Positions 1 to 5,909 of a stretch of DNA of 5,980 nucleotides are shown here, piece after piece. The position numbers were made by a program, and so were the translations under genes. This stretch comes from an uncultured Selenomonadales bacterium (GTDB taxonomy: Bacteria > Bacillota_C > Negativicutes > Selenomonadales > Selenomonadaceae). A model generated the notes under the pieces. That model saw only the letters and a list, made by a program, of their open reading frames with translations. It made no database searches and was not told the DNA's origin. The DNA lies in the NCBI GenBank assembly GCA_937907035.1, contig CALCTX010000165.1:1-5980 (forward strand). Reading direction: 5' to 3'. Each line of letters begins with the position of its first letter. Within the stretch, counting starts at the first letter, position 1.

Positions 1-985
1 TTTATCAAGGGATGAGATAATAGCTCTGCTCTTAGCCGGGGAGGCTGAGACAGAGCTATTTTTGGCCGCTGACAGAGTGCGGAAGCAATACGTTGGTGAC
101 GGAGTACTGCTTCGGGGATTGATCGAGTTTTCAAGTTATTGCCGGCAAAATTGCTGTTATTGCGGATTGCGGCGTGATAATAAGGAAGCGCAACGGTTCC
201 GGCTTAATGAATCGGAGATATTTTGCCTGGCAAAGCGGGCTGAAGGATATGGTTATCGGACGGTTGTCCTGCAATCCGGCGAAGATGCTTTTTTTACTGC
301 GGAACGGCTGGCGGCGGTGATCAGGGAAATAAAGAAACTTGATCTGGCCGTAACATTGTCGATCGGTGAGCGGAGCTTTGACGAATATAAGCTGCTTAAG
401 GATGCCGGGGCGGATCGCTTCCTGCTCCGGATCGAGACAACCGATGAGACTGTTTATATACAACATGACCCGGGAATGAGTTTGGCAGAAAGGCGCCGCT
501 GCTTGCAGGATTTGAAGAGTTTGGGCTATGAAGTCGGTACCGGATCATTGATCGGACTGCCGGGACAGACGATTACTTCATTGGCCGATGATATATTGTT
601 TTTCCAAGATATTGATGCTGATATGGTGGGGATCGGGCCCTTTATTCCAAATGCGGCGACCCCGTTAGGGTCAGCTCCGGCCGGAGATATAAATTTGGTC
701 TTGCGAATGGTATCCTTGATCAGATTGTTGTTGCCTCAGGCTAATATTCCTGCGACTACCGCGATGGAAACATTGTTGCCCACGGCACGTTTGCTGGCAT
801 TGCAATGCGGTGCCAATGTAATTATGCCAAATGTGACCGAAGGTGAAGCCCGGGAGAAATATGCGCTTTATCCGGGAAAGGCCGGGGTATTGGACAAGCC
901 GGAAGATTGTGCTGAAAAATTAGCGACTGATCTGCAAAGTATCGGGCGGTTTATCCGTCAGGACAAGGGATGGCGCAAGCATTGA
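1..985 (+). CDS. hydE: [FeFe] hydrogenase H-cluster radical SAM maturase HydE (5' end outside window)
   Basis: HydE is a cytoplasmic radical-SAM enzyme that works with HydG and HydF to build the diiron subcluster of [FeFe] hydrogenase. The frame is open from base 2 and gives 327 visible residues. The family is about 350 residues, so roughly 20 are missing. A TTG at 62 is not the start, because family-like sequence (ELFLAADRVRKQYVG) runs through it. The radical-SAM CX3CX2C motif is CRQNCCYC, with cysteines encoded at 140, 152 and 161, followed by GLRRDN, a HydE hallmark. Further family blocks are TVVLQSGED, LLRIETTDE, GSLIGLPGQT, GPFIPNAATPL, ANIPATTAMETL and ANVIMPNVT. The extra C-terminal cluster motif (CX7CX2C) of some HydE proteins is not intact: only one of the three cysteines remains, in the PEDCAEKL segment. 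PylB, the methylornithine synthase, is the nearest alternative, but the motifs favour HydE. The stop is TGA at 983-985. Confidence 0.93.
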   Translation, partial: LSRDEIIALLLAGEAETELFLAADRVRKQYVGDGVLLRGLIEFSSYCRQNCCYCGLRRDNKEAQRFRLNESEIFCLAKRAEGYGYRTVVLQSGEDAFFTAERLAAVIREIKKLDLAVTLSIGERSFDEYKLLKDAGADRFLLRIETTDETVYIQHDPGMSLAERRRCLQDLKSLGYEVGTGSLIGLPGQTITSLADDILFFQDIDADMVGIGPFIPNAATPLGSAPAGDINLVLRMVSLIRLLLPQANIPATTAMETLLPTARLLALQCGANVIMPNVTEGEAREKYALYPGKAGVLDKPEDCAEKLATDLQSIGRFIRQDKGWRKH

Positions 986-1010
986 CAAACAGGCCTTAAT
1001 ATGCTATTTT
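982..1010 (+). promoter_or_regulatory. Promoter of the amino-acid ABC transporter operon
   Basis: A perfect -35 TTGACA at 982-987 is followed by a 17-base spacer and a -10 TATTTT at 1005-1010. A TG at 1002-1003 gives an extended -10. The predicted transcription start is near 1017. The -35 box contains the hydE stop codon, so the promoter is embedded in the gene end. No footprint of a regulator is recognised. The spacing and -35 match make it the best promoter in the window, but it is a sequence prediction only. Confidence 0.65.
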
Positions 1011-1043
1011 CAAAAGAGGCTTTTATATTTAAGAAATCATTTT

Positions 1044-1077
1044 TCCGAGAGATTATTAAAGCTCTCGGATTATTTTT
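1044..1077 (+). terminator. Intrinsic terminator-like hairpin (hydE terminator and/or leader attenuator)
   Basis: TCCGAGAG at 1044-1051 pairs perfectly with CTCTCGGA at 1062-1069 around a 10-base AT-rich loop. A T-rich stretch, TTATTTTT, follows at 1070-1077. It would end hydE transcripts. Because it lies downstream of the promoter at 982-1010 and only a few bases before the permease ribosome site, it would also act on operon transcripts, as an attenuator or partial terminator. No known riboswitch, T-box or leader peptide is recognised in the roughly 75-base leader. Confidence 0.6.
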
Positions 1078-1078
1078 G

Positions 1079-1085
1079 TGGAGTG
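1079..1085 (+). promoter_or_regulatory. Ribosome-binding site that decides the first permease start
   Basis: GGAG at 1080-1083 lies nine bases upstream of a TTG codon at 1093. The alternative GTG at 1078 has no purine-rich sequence upstream, only the T-tail of the hairpin. The site therefore favours the TTG start. Confidence 0.5.
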
Positions 1086-1092
1086 GATTTTC

Positions 1093-1752
1093 TTGGATTG
1101 GCAATTTATTTCGGAGTTTTTGCCGATGTATTGGGAAGCTGCGATACTCACAGTAAAGATCGGCTGGCTCGGAATTATTCTGGCGACGGTGATCGGACTT
1201 TTTTGCGCGATAGCTCAGTATTACCGGTTGCCGGTATTAAAGCAATTAACGACTTGCTATATCGAATTCAGCCGCAATACACCGCTATTGGTACAATTGT
1301 TTTTTATCTATTTCGGTTTGCCGAAGATTGGGCTGCGGCTTGATGCTGAAACTTGCGGGGTTATCGGTCTGGCTTTTCTGGGCGGCAGTTATATGGCCGA
1401 GGCGTTTCGCAGCGGAGTAGAAGCTGTGCCCAAAATTCAGTTTGAGAGTGCGGCCAGCTTGGGAATGAATCATGCGGAAGCCATGCGGTATGTGATCCTT
1501 CCGCAGGCGTTATCGACCAGTGTGCCGGCGTTGGTTTCCAATGTCATCTTTTTGTTGAAAGAGACGAGCGTTTTTTCGGTTATCAGTCTTATGGACCTGA
1601 TGTTTACTGCCAAAGACTTGATCGGCCTTTACTACAATACTGTTGAGAGTTTGGCGTTGCTGGTGGTATTTTATTTGATGATACTCTTGCCGGTCTCGTT
1701 GATCGGTTATTATGTGGAGAGGAAGCTGAGATATGCCGAATTTGGGGCTTGA
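1093..1752 (+). CDS. Polar amino-acid ABC transporter permease, first subunit
   Basis: Inner-membrane subunit of a polar amino-acid importer of the HisM/HisQ/GlnP family, about 219 residues. The chosen TTG start has a GGAG site nine bases upstream and gives MDWQFISEFLPMYWEAAILT, typical of the family N-terminus. A GTG start at 1078 would add five residues but sits at the hairpin tail with no ribosome site. Hydrophobic segments lie around the early GWLGIILATVIGLFCAI, the LVQLFFIYFGLP region, the VIGLAFLGGSYMAE region and the C-terminal LALLVVFYLMILLPVSLIGYY. The cytoplasmic EAA loop, which docks on the ATPase, is ESAASLGMNHAEAMRYVILPQ. The RNTPLLVQLFF block is also a family hallmark. The gene overlaps the second permease by 20 bases, consistent with coupled translation. 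The substrate cannot be read from the permease; the binding protein suggests cysteine or a similar amino acid. Confidence 0.9.
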   Translation: MDWQFISEFLPMYWEAAILTVKIGWLGIILATVIGLFCAIAQYYRLPVLKQLTTCYIEFSRNTPLLVQLFFIYFGLPKIGLRLDAETCGVIGLAFLGGSYMAEAFRSGVEAVPKIQFESAASLGMNHAEAMRYVILPQALSTSVPALVSNVIFLLKETSVFSVISLMDLMFTAKDLIGLYYNTVESLALLVVFYLMILLPVSLIGYYVERKLRYAEFGA

Positions 1753-2407
1753 GGTTCTTTTGCAGGGGAATAATCTGCTGAGACTTCTTGAAGGGCTTTG
1801 GGTAGCTCTGAGAATAAGCCTTATTTCGGTGGCACTCAGTATTCCCCTTGGCGTCCTTTTGGGCGCTGTTATGACAGTTAAGAATCCGATCGTAAAATTT
1901 ATAACGAAATTTTATCTTGAATTTATTCGGATAATGCCGCAATTGGTTTTGCTTTTCATAGTGTTTTTCGGAACGACACGGGCTTTTAATCTTAACGTGC
2001 CGGGAGAGTTGGCGGCAGTCATCGTATTTACCCTTTGGGGGACGGCAGAAATGGGCGATCTGGTCCGCGGTGCACTGATAAGTATACCAAAGCATCAGTA
2101 TGAGAGTGCTGAAGCCTTGGGGATGACACGCAAGGAAGCCTATCGGTATGTTATCATTCCGCAGACTGTAGAGCGGCTATTGCCATTGTCGATAAATCTT
2201 ATTACCCGTATGATCAAAACCACCAGTTTGGTATTGATGATCGGCGTGACAGAGGTATTGAAAGTCGCACAGCAGATAATTGAGGCCAATCGGATCAATG
2301 CACCGAATGCGGCCTTTGGGATATTCTTATTTGTTTTGGTGTTATATTTTCTCGCTTGCTGGCCAATAAGCTTACTGGCCAAAAAGTTTGAACAGGAAAA
2401 GGGTTGA
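1733..2407 (+). CDS. Polar amino-acid ABC transporter permease, second subunit
   Basis: Second membrane subunit, 224 residues, of the same family as the preceding gene and presumably its heterodimer partner. The ATG lies inside the end of the first permease gene (20-base overlap). A purine-rich site, GGAGAGGAAG at 1716-1725, precedes it at good spacing. Membrane segments include ALRISLISVALSIPLGVLLG, LVLLFIVFFG, a middle segment around AAVIVFTLWGTAEM, and FGIFLFVLVLYFLACWPISLL near the C-terminus. The EAA loop is ESAEALGMTRKEAYRYVIIPQ, and the EFIRIMPQLVLLF block matches the family. The stop is four bases before the ATPase start, so the genes are surely co-transcribed. Nothing in this gene looks damaged, which matters when judging the broken ATPase next door. 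Confidence 0.92.
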   Translation: MPNLGLEVLLQGNNLLRLLEGLWVALRISLISVALSIPLGVLLGAVMTVKNPIVKFITKFYLEFIRIMPQLVLLFIVFFGTTRAFNLNVPGELAAVIVFTLWGTAEMGDLVRGALISIPKHQYESAEALGMTRKEAYRYVIIPQTVERLLPLSINLITRMIKTTSLVLMIGVTEVLKVAQQIIEANRINAPNAAFGIFLFVLVLYFLACWPISLLAKKFEQEKG

Positions 2408-2411
2408 TCTG

Positions 2412-3167
2412 ATGGCGGAGCCGTTACTGAAAATAGAAAATCTGACTAAAAAATATGCTGACCATACGATATTAGACGGATTAAGTCTGGAAGTACAGAC
2501 AGGCGAAGTCATTGTTCTGGTCGGACCATCCGGCTGCGGCAAGACGACGTTTCTTCGTTGTATCAATGCGTTAGAGGAAATAAATGGCGGAACTATTATG
2601 TTAAATGGGGTGCCGGTTGACCGGCGGGCCGGAAAACTGTCAGCCTTGCGCCAAAAAATCGGCATGGTTTTTCAGAGCTACGATCTGTTTCCTCATTTGA
2701 CAGTTTTGCAAAATATCTGTCTGGCTCCGGTAAAGGTTCAAAAACGTGCAGCAGCTGAAGTTGAAACAGAGGCAAAAGAACTTTTGGCGCGGGTCGTGCT
2801 TTAGGAAAAGGCACACATGTATCCACAGCAGCTGTCCGGCGGGCAAAAACAGCGGGTGGCTATTGTCAGGGCATTGGCGATGCATCCGGAAGTATTGCTG
2901 TTTGATGAAGTAACCGCGGCTCTTGATCCGGAAATGGTACGGGAAGTTCTTGATGTTATGCTTGAATTGGCCCGCCAGGGCAGGACAATGCTGATCGTTA
3001 CGCATGAAATGCAGTTTGCCCGGGCTGTCGCCGACAGAGTGATATTTATTGAAGGGGGCAAGGTTGTCGAGGAGGCGCCGCCGGATGTATTCTTTGATCA
3101 CCCGAAAACCGAGCGGGCACAGCAATTTTTACATGTTTTTGATTTTGAAAAAGTAAGGCAAAAATAA
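2412..3167 (+). pseudogene. Polar amino-acid ABC transporter ATPase, interrupted by an in-frame TAG
   Basis: ATPase of the importer (GlnQ/HisP family). The complete reading frame would be about 251 codons, a normal length. The ATG at 2412 has an AGGAAAAGGG site eight bases upstream; an upstream TTG at 2388 lies inside the permease gene and is unlikely. Visible motifs by codon number are Walker A GPSGCGKTT 38-46, Q-loop Gln88, signature LSGGQ 141-145, Walker B LLFDE with Asp165/Glu166, and H-loop His198. Codon 131 (2802-2804) is TAG, between Q-loop and signature, where relatives read RVGLxEKAxxYPxQLSGGQ. The frame is unchanged on both sides. Next to it the usual Gly is Val (RVVL). Either the gene is inactivated, or the halves are made separately: an ATG at 2817 with a good ribosome site begins the second half. 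A sequencing error is also possible. DEVTAALDPE, with Val for the usual Pro, is a known variation and not damage. Confidence 0.85.
2803..2819 (+). promoter_or_regulatory. Possible translation restart site inside the ATPase gene
   Basis: AGGAAAAGG at 2803-2811 begins within the TAG codon itself and is followed five bases later by ATG (2817-2819), which opens the frame for the C-terminal half (MYPQQLSGGQ). The spacing suits a Shine-Dalgarno site. Ribosomes stopping at 2802-2804 could restart here. The same bases would simply encode EKAHM in an intact gene, so the site may be accidental. Confidence 0.4.
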
Positions 3168-3182
3168 AAATAAAAATGTTAC

Positions 3183-3188
3183 AGGAGG
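3183..3188 (+). promoter_or_regulatory. Strong ribosome-binding site of the binding-protein gene
   Basis: A perfect AGGAGG lies eight bases before the ATG at 3197. It is the strongest such site in the window and fits the usual need for many more copies of the binding protein than of the membrane subunits. The 29-base gap after the ATPase gene is A-rich, and I see no convincing promoter in it. Confidence 0.8.
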
Positions 3189-3196
3189 ATAATTAA

Positions 3197-4036
3197 ATGA
3201 AAAAGGTTTTTTCGGTACTTATGCTTATTATTTTGACATTGGCGCTTACAGCTTGCGGCGGTGGCGAGCAGAAAAAAGCGGCTTTCCGGTCACTTGATGA
3301 CATTAAAAAGAGCGGGACGATCAATATCGGTGTTTTCTCCGATAAAAATCCGTTCGGGTATGTTGATGCCAACGGCAAATATGCCGGCTATGATGTATAT
3401 TTTGCCGAGCGTATTGCCAAAGATTTGGGTGTAAAGGTTAACTATGTTTCCACTGAGGCTGCCAATCGGGTAGAATATCTTGAAACCGGCAAGGTCGATA
3501 TAATTTTGGCTAACTTTACGGTTACGGAAGAGCGGGCTAAAAAGGTTGATTTTGCATTGCCGTATATGAATGTTGCGCTCGGTGTAGTATCGCCAAATTC
3601 CCGGGTTATCAAGAGCCTGGATGAGATCGGTAAGGACGATAAGGTTATCGTTATTTCCGGAACGACGGCAGAAACTTATTTGATCAAAAATCACAAGAAC
3701 ATCAAATTGCAGAAGTTTGACACATATGCGACCGCAAAGAATGCTTTTGAAAATGGCACCGGTGTAGCTTGGGCCAATGACAATACTGAGGTTATCGCAT
3801 TTGCAATGCAGAGCAAAGGATATACGGTTGGTATTCCTTCTCTTGGCAGCAATGATACGATCGCTCCGGCTGTTACCAAAGGCAACAAAGAGCTCCTTTC
3901 CTGGCTGAACGATGAGATCAAAAAGCTCGGCAAGGAACAGTTCTTCCATAAAGACTATGATGCTACATTGCTCTCAACTTATGGCGCTGAATATAAAGAT
4001 ACACTCGTAGTTGAGGGTGGAGAGATCAAAAAGTAA
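3197..4036 (+). CDS. Amino-acid ABC transporter substrate-binding lipoprotein, CjaA-like (probably cysteine)
   Basis: Extracytoplasmic binding protein, 279 residues, that delivers an amino acid to the two permeases. It starts with a lipoprotein signal: MKK, a hydrophobic stretch, then lipobox LTAC with Cys20 as the lipidated residue and a GGGEQKK linker. The rest is a bacterial SBP family 3 domain: the INIGVFSDKNPFGYVDANGK block, AGYDVYFAERIAKDLG, EAANRVEYLETGKVDIILAN, the FTVTEERAKKVDFALPYM block, the SGTTAETYL hinge region, GNDTIAPAV-like segment SNDTIAPAVTKGNKEL and FFHKDYDATLL near the end. The EAANRVE block, the DNT motif and the EGGEI tail resemble the Campylobacter CjaA cysteine-binding protein, which is why cysteine is proposed. 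A related polar amino acid cannot be excluded. The gene is last in the importer operon and is followed by a strong terminator. It appears intact. Confidence 0.9.
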   Translation: MKKVFSVLMLIILTLALTACGGGEQKKAAFRSLDDIKKSGTINIGVFSDKNPFGYVDANGKYAGYDVYFAERIAKDLGVKVNYVSTEAANRVEYLETGKVDIILANFTVTEERAKKVDFALPYMNVALGVVSPNSRVIKSLDEIGKDDKVIVISGTTAETYLIKNHKNIKLQKFDTYATAKNAFENGTGVAWANDNTEVIAFAMQSKGYTVGIPSLGSNDTIAPAVTKGNKELLSWLNDEIKKLGKEQFFHKDYDATLLSTYGAEYKDTLVVEGGEIKK

Positions 4037-4054
4037 AATATTCTGATCGGGTTT

Positions 4055-4106
4055 AACTCCCCTGAAAAGTTTATGCAAATGTATAAACTTTTTCAGGGGA
4101 GTTTTT
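4055..4106 (+). terminator. Rho-independent terminator of the ABC transporter operon
   Basis: A long stem is formed by 4055-4074 (AACTCCCCTGAAAAGTTTAT) with 4083-4103. It has 20 base pairs with one bulged T in the right arm, an 8-base loop at 4075-4082, and a run of five T at 4102-4106. It starts 18 bases after the TAA of the binding-protein gene. This is the clearest terminator in the window. Confidence 0.92.
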
Positions 4107-4141
4107 GTTAAAAAAGAGGAAATAATTCAGGGAAGACGAAA

Positions 4142-4149
4142 TATAAAAT
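4142..4149 (+). promoter_or_regulatory. Candidate -10 region for the PTS gene
   Basis: TATAAAAT at 4142-4149 is a possible -10 element between the upstream terminator and the PTS gene. No matching -35 is visible at 16-18 bases upstream. A promoter is expected here because of the strong terminator at 4055-4106, but the sequence does not fix its position. No operator, antiterminator hairpin or catabolite site is recognised in 4107-4177. Confidence 0.25.
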
Positions 4150-4177
4150 AGATTTATTTGCAAAAAGAGGCGATAAT

Positions 4178-5746
4178 ATGAAAGATATGATATTCGGGGT
4201 ATTGCAACGGGTTGGCAGAAGCTTTATGTTGCCGATAGCAATCTTGCCAATCGCCGGATTGTTTTTGGGGTTAGGGGCAACATTTACCAATCCTTTGACG
4301 TTGGAGTCATTTGGACTTGCCAATATCATGGGCGAAGGGACAGTTATTTGGTCATTATTTCTTATCATGACCAAGGTCGGCAATGTTATTTTTGCTAATT
4401 TGCCGCTTTTATTTGCTGTCGGGGTGGCGATCGGTATGGCCGAAGCCGAAAAAGAAACGGCGGCTTTTTCAGCTATGATCGCTTTTTTGACAATGCATAT
4501 TACTTGCTCTGCGATATTGACATTTCAAGGCAATTTGCTGGCAGACGGCAGTATCGCTGCCGGGCTGCCCAGCGGAATGATCACTTCTGTTTTAGGCATT
4601 AAGAGTTTGGAGATGGGTGTTTTCGGCGGTATCATTACCGGCCTGGGAACAGCATTTTTACATAATCGTTATCGTAAGACGGTACTGCCGGATGTGCTGG
4701 CGTTTTTCGGCGGTTCTCATTTTGTTCCGATCATCTCAACTGCGGCTTTTATGGTGGTCGGACTTATCATGACTTTGGTTTGGCCGGGAGTACAAAATCT
4801 GATAATTTCTTTAGGAAAACAATTTACCGAAGCCGGATGTATTGGAGTTTTTGGCTATGCTGTTATTCATCGCTTATTGATACCGTTCGGATTGCACCAT
4901 GTTTTTTACACACCGTTTTGGTTTACGGCACTTGGCGGAACAATGACGGTTGATGGCATTGAATATCAAGGGGCGCAGATGATAATTTTGGCACAGCTGG
5001 CCTCGCCCGGTACGGTACATTTCAGTGCCGAAGCCACTAAATTTTTTACCGGGTTTTATCCGTTGATGATGTTTGCTTATCCGGCAGCAGCATTGGCTAT
5101 GTATCATACGGTGGCCCCGGCTCGCCGGAAGGAAGTTGTGGGGATATTGTTTTCGGCGGCCTTTACATCAATACTGACCGGTATTACCGAACCAATCGAA
5201 TTTCCTATCCTGTTTGCATCACCGATACTCTTTGCAGCCAGTGCGGTAATGGCAGGTATAAGCAATGCGGTCATGTATGTGCTTAATATCACGATCGGAT
5301 ATTCGTTTTCGTCGGGGCTTTTGGATTTTATCCTGTTTGGTGTTATGCAAGGGAACAGCAAGACTAATTGGATAATGATGCTGCCAATCGGTGCAGTGTA
5401 CTTTGCGGTTTATTATTTTGGTTTCCGGTATTGCATTGAAAAATTTGATCTGAAAACTCCGGGGCGGGAGAACGAAACAACAGTGGCCCGGATGGAAAAA
5501 GACAGCGATAATGTCAGTGGAGAGATTATTAAAGCACTGGGAGGGAAAGACAATCTGGTTACACTTGATTGTTGTGCTACCCGGTTGCGTTTGGCAGTGA
5601 AGGATCCGTCTCTTGTTGATAAAACGGCGTTGAAAGCGACCGGGGCGGTCGGAACTCTTATTAAGGGCGAAAATGTGCAGATAGTTTATGGCGTGAAAGT
5701 AAATCTTATAAAAGCCGCTCTGGAAGAATATCTTGCTAAATGCTGA
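4178..5746 (+). CDS. PTS system glucose/maltose-family EIICB component
   Basis: Sugar permease of the phosphotransferase system, 522 residues, that moves a sugar across the inner membrane and phosphorylates it. The IIC membrane domain comes first (about residues 1-430): MLPIAILPIAGLFLGLG at the N-terminus, FANLPLLFAVGVAIG, DVLAFFGGSHFVPIIS, LLIPFGLHHVFYTPFW, and the GITEP motif at 335-339. A short linker after LKTPGRE leads to a C-terminal IIB domain (about 445-522) with DCCATRLRL. Cys466, the second of the pair, is the expected phosphorylation site. There is no IIA domain, so phosphate must come from a IIA encoded elsewhere. The domain order and motifs resemble MalX/MalT-type maltose or glucose carriers; the exact sugar cannot be told, and no glycosidase or regulator gene is adjacent. 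The ATG has an AAGAGG site at 4165-4170, seven bases upstream. The gene appears to be monocistronic. Confidence 0.9.
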   Translation: MKDMIFGVLQRVGRSFMLPIAILPIAGLFLGLGATFTNPLTLESFGLANIMGEGTVIWSLFLIMTKVGNVIFANLPLLFAVGVAIGMAEAEKETAAFSAMIAFLTMHITCSAILTFQGNLLADGSIAAGLPSGMITSVLGIKSLEMGVFGGIITGLGTAFLHNRYRKTVLPDVLAFFGGSHFVPIISTAAFMVVGLIMTLVWPGVQNLIISLGKQFTEAGCIGVFGYAVIHRLLIPFGLHHVFYTPFWFTALGGTMTVDGIEYQGAQMIILAQLASPGTVHFSAEATKFFTGFYPLMMFAYPAAALAMYHTVAPARRKEVVGILFSAAFTSILTGITEPIEFPILFASPILFAASAVMAGISNAVMYVLNITIGYSFSSGLLDFILFGVMQGNSKTNWIMMLPIGAVYFAVYYFGFRYCIEKFDLKTPGRENETTVARMEKDSDNVSGEIIKALGGKDNLVTLDCCATRLRLAVKDPSLVDKTALKATGAVGTLIKGENVQIVYGVKVNLIKAALEEYLAKC

Positions 5747-5772
5747 TAGAATGTCGGCCTGCTTACAAACGG

Positions 5773-5791
5773 AAGCAAAAGGTTTGCTTTT
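5773..5791 (+). terminator. Weak hairpin, possible terminator of the PTS gene
   Basis: AAGCAAA at 5773-5779 pairs with TTTGCTT at 5783-5789 across a 3-base AGG loop, and two more T follow before GACAGG. The stem is AT-rich and the T-tail is short, so termination would be weak. It lies 27 bases after the TGA stop. Read-through into pckA is possible. Confidence 0.35.
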
Positions 5792-5813
5792 GACAGGAAA
5801 ATAAAAATACTGT

Positions 5814-5842
5814 TTATCAATACTCAAAAGGTGTTTTATAAT
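5814..5842 (+). promoter_or_regulatory. Candidate upstream promoter of pckA
   Basis: A perfect -10 TATAAT at 5837-5842 is preceded, at 17 bases, by TTATCA at 5814-5819, which matches four of six -35 bases. Transcription would start near 5849 and give a leader of about 60 bases. Confidence 0.45.
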
Positions 5843-5853
5843 TGTTCAGGTCG

Positions 5854-5862
5854 TGATATAAT
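5854..5862 (+). promoter_or_regulatory. Candidate downstream extended -10 promoter of pckA
   Basis: TGATATAAT at 5854-5862 is a perfect extended -10 element (TGN followed by TATAAT). No good -35 is seen at normal spacing, which extended -10 promoters can tolerate. The start would be near 5869, on the small palindrome AATCGATT at 5866-5873. It could act instead of, or together with, the promoter 20 bases upstream. Confidence 0.45.
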
Positions 5863-5909
5863 ATAAATCGATTAAAAAATATTTCGCTTTGAAAGAGGTT
5901 GACAGAGTT

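Noticed and set aside
62..64. TTG as the start of hydE
   Set aside because: The frame is open upstream to base 2 and encodes family-like sequence, so the gene continues to the left of the window.
2388..2411. Upstream TTG start of the ATPase within the second permease gene
   Set aside because: The ATG at 2412 has a well-placed ribosome site and gives the usual family N-terminus.
2802..2804. Pyrrolysine at the internal TAG
   Set aside because: No pyl gene is visible, ABC ATPases are not known to use pyrrolysine at this site, and the HydE gene matches HydE and not PylB.
2799..2811. Simple frameshift in the ATPase gene
   Set aside because: Both halves are in the same frame, so a single indel cannot explain the break. 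Only a pair of compensating errors could, and this is noted as an alternative.
3145..3176. Internal promoter for the binding-protein gene (TTGAAA with an A-rich -10)
   Set aside because: The spacing to TAAAAA is about 20 bases and the region is simply A-rich; support is too weak.
3290..3949. Long open frame on the minus strand opposite the binding-protein gene
   Set aside because: It lies entirely antisense to a well-supported lipoprotein gene and its translation shows no recognisable domain. The same applies to antisense frames at 1604-2095, 2640-3125 and 5219-5827.
5790..5818. TTGACA at 5790-5795 as a pckA or PTS-downstream promoter
   Set aside because: The bases at 17 bases spacing (TTTATC) match only half of a -10 element, and better candidates lie downstream.
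5899..5904. TTGACA just before the pckA start codon
   Set aside because: A -10 at the right distance would fall inside pckA and none is seen. The ribosome site overlaps this region.
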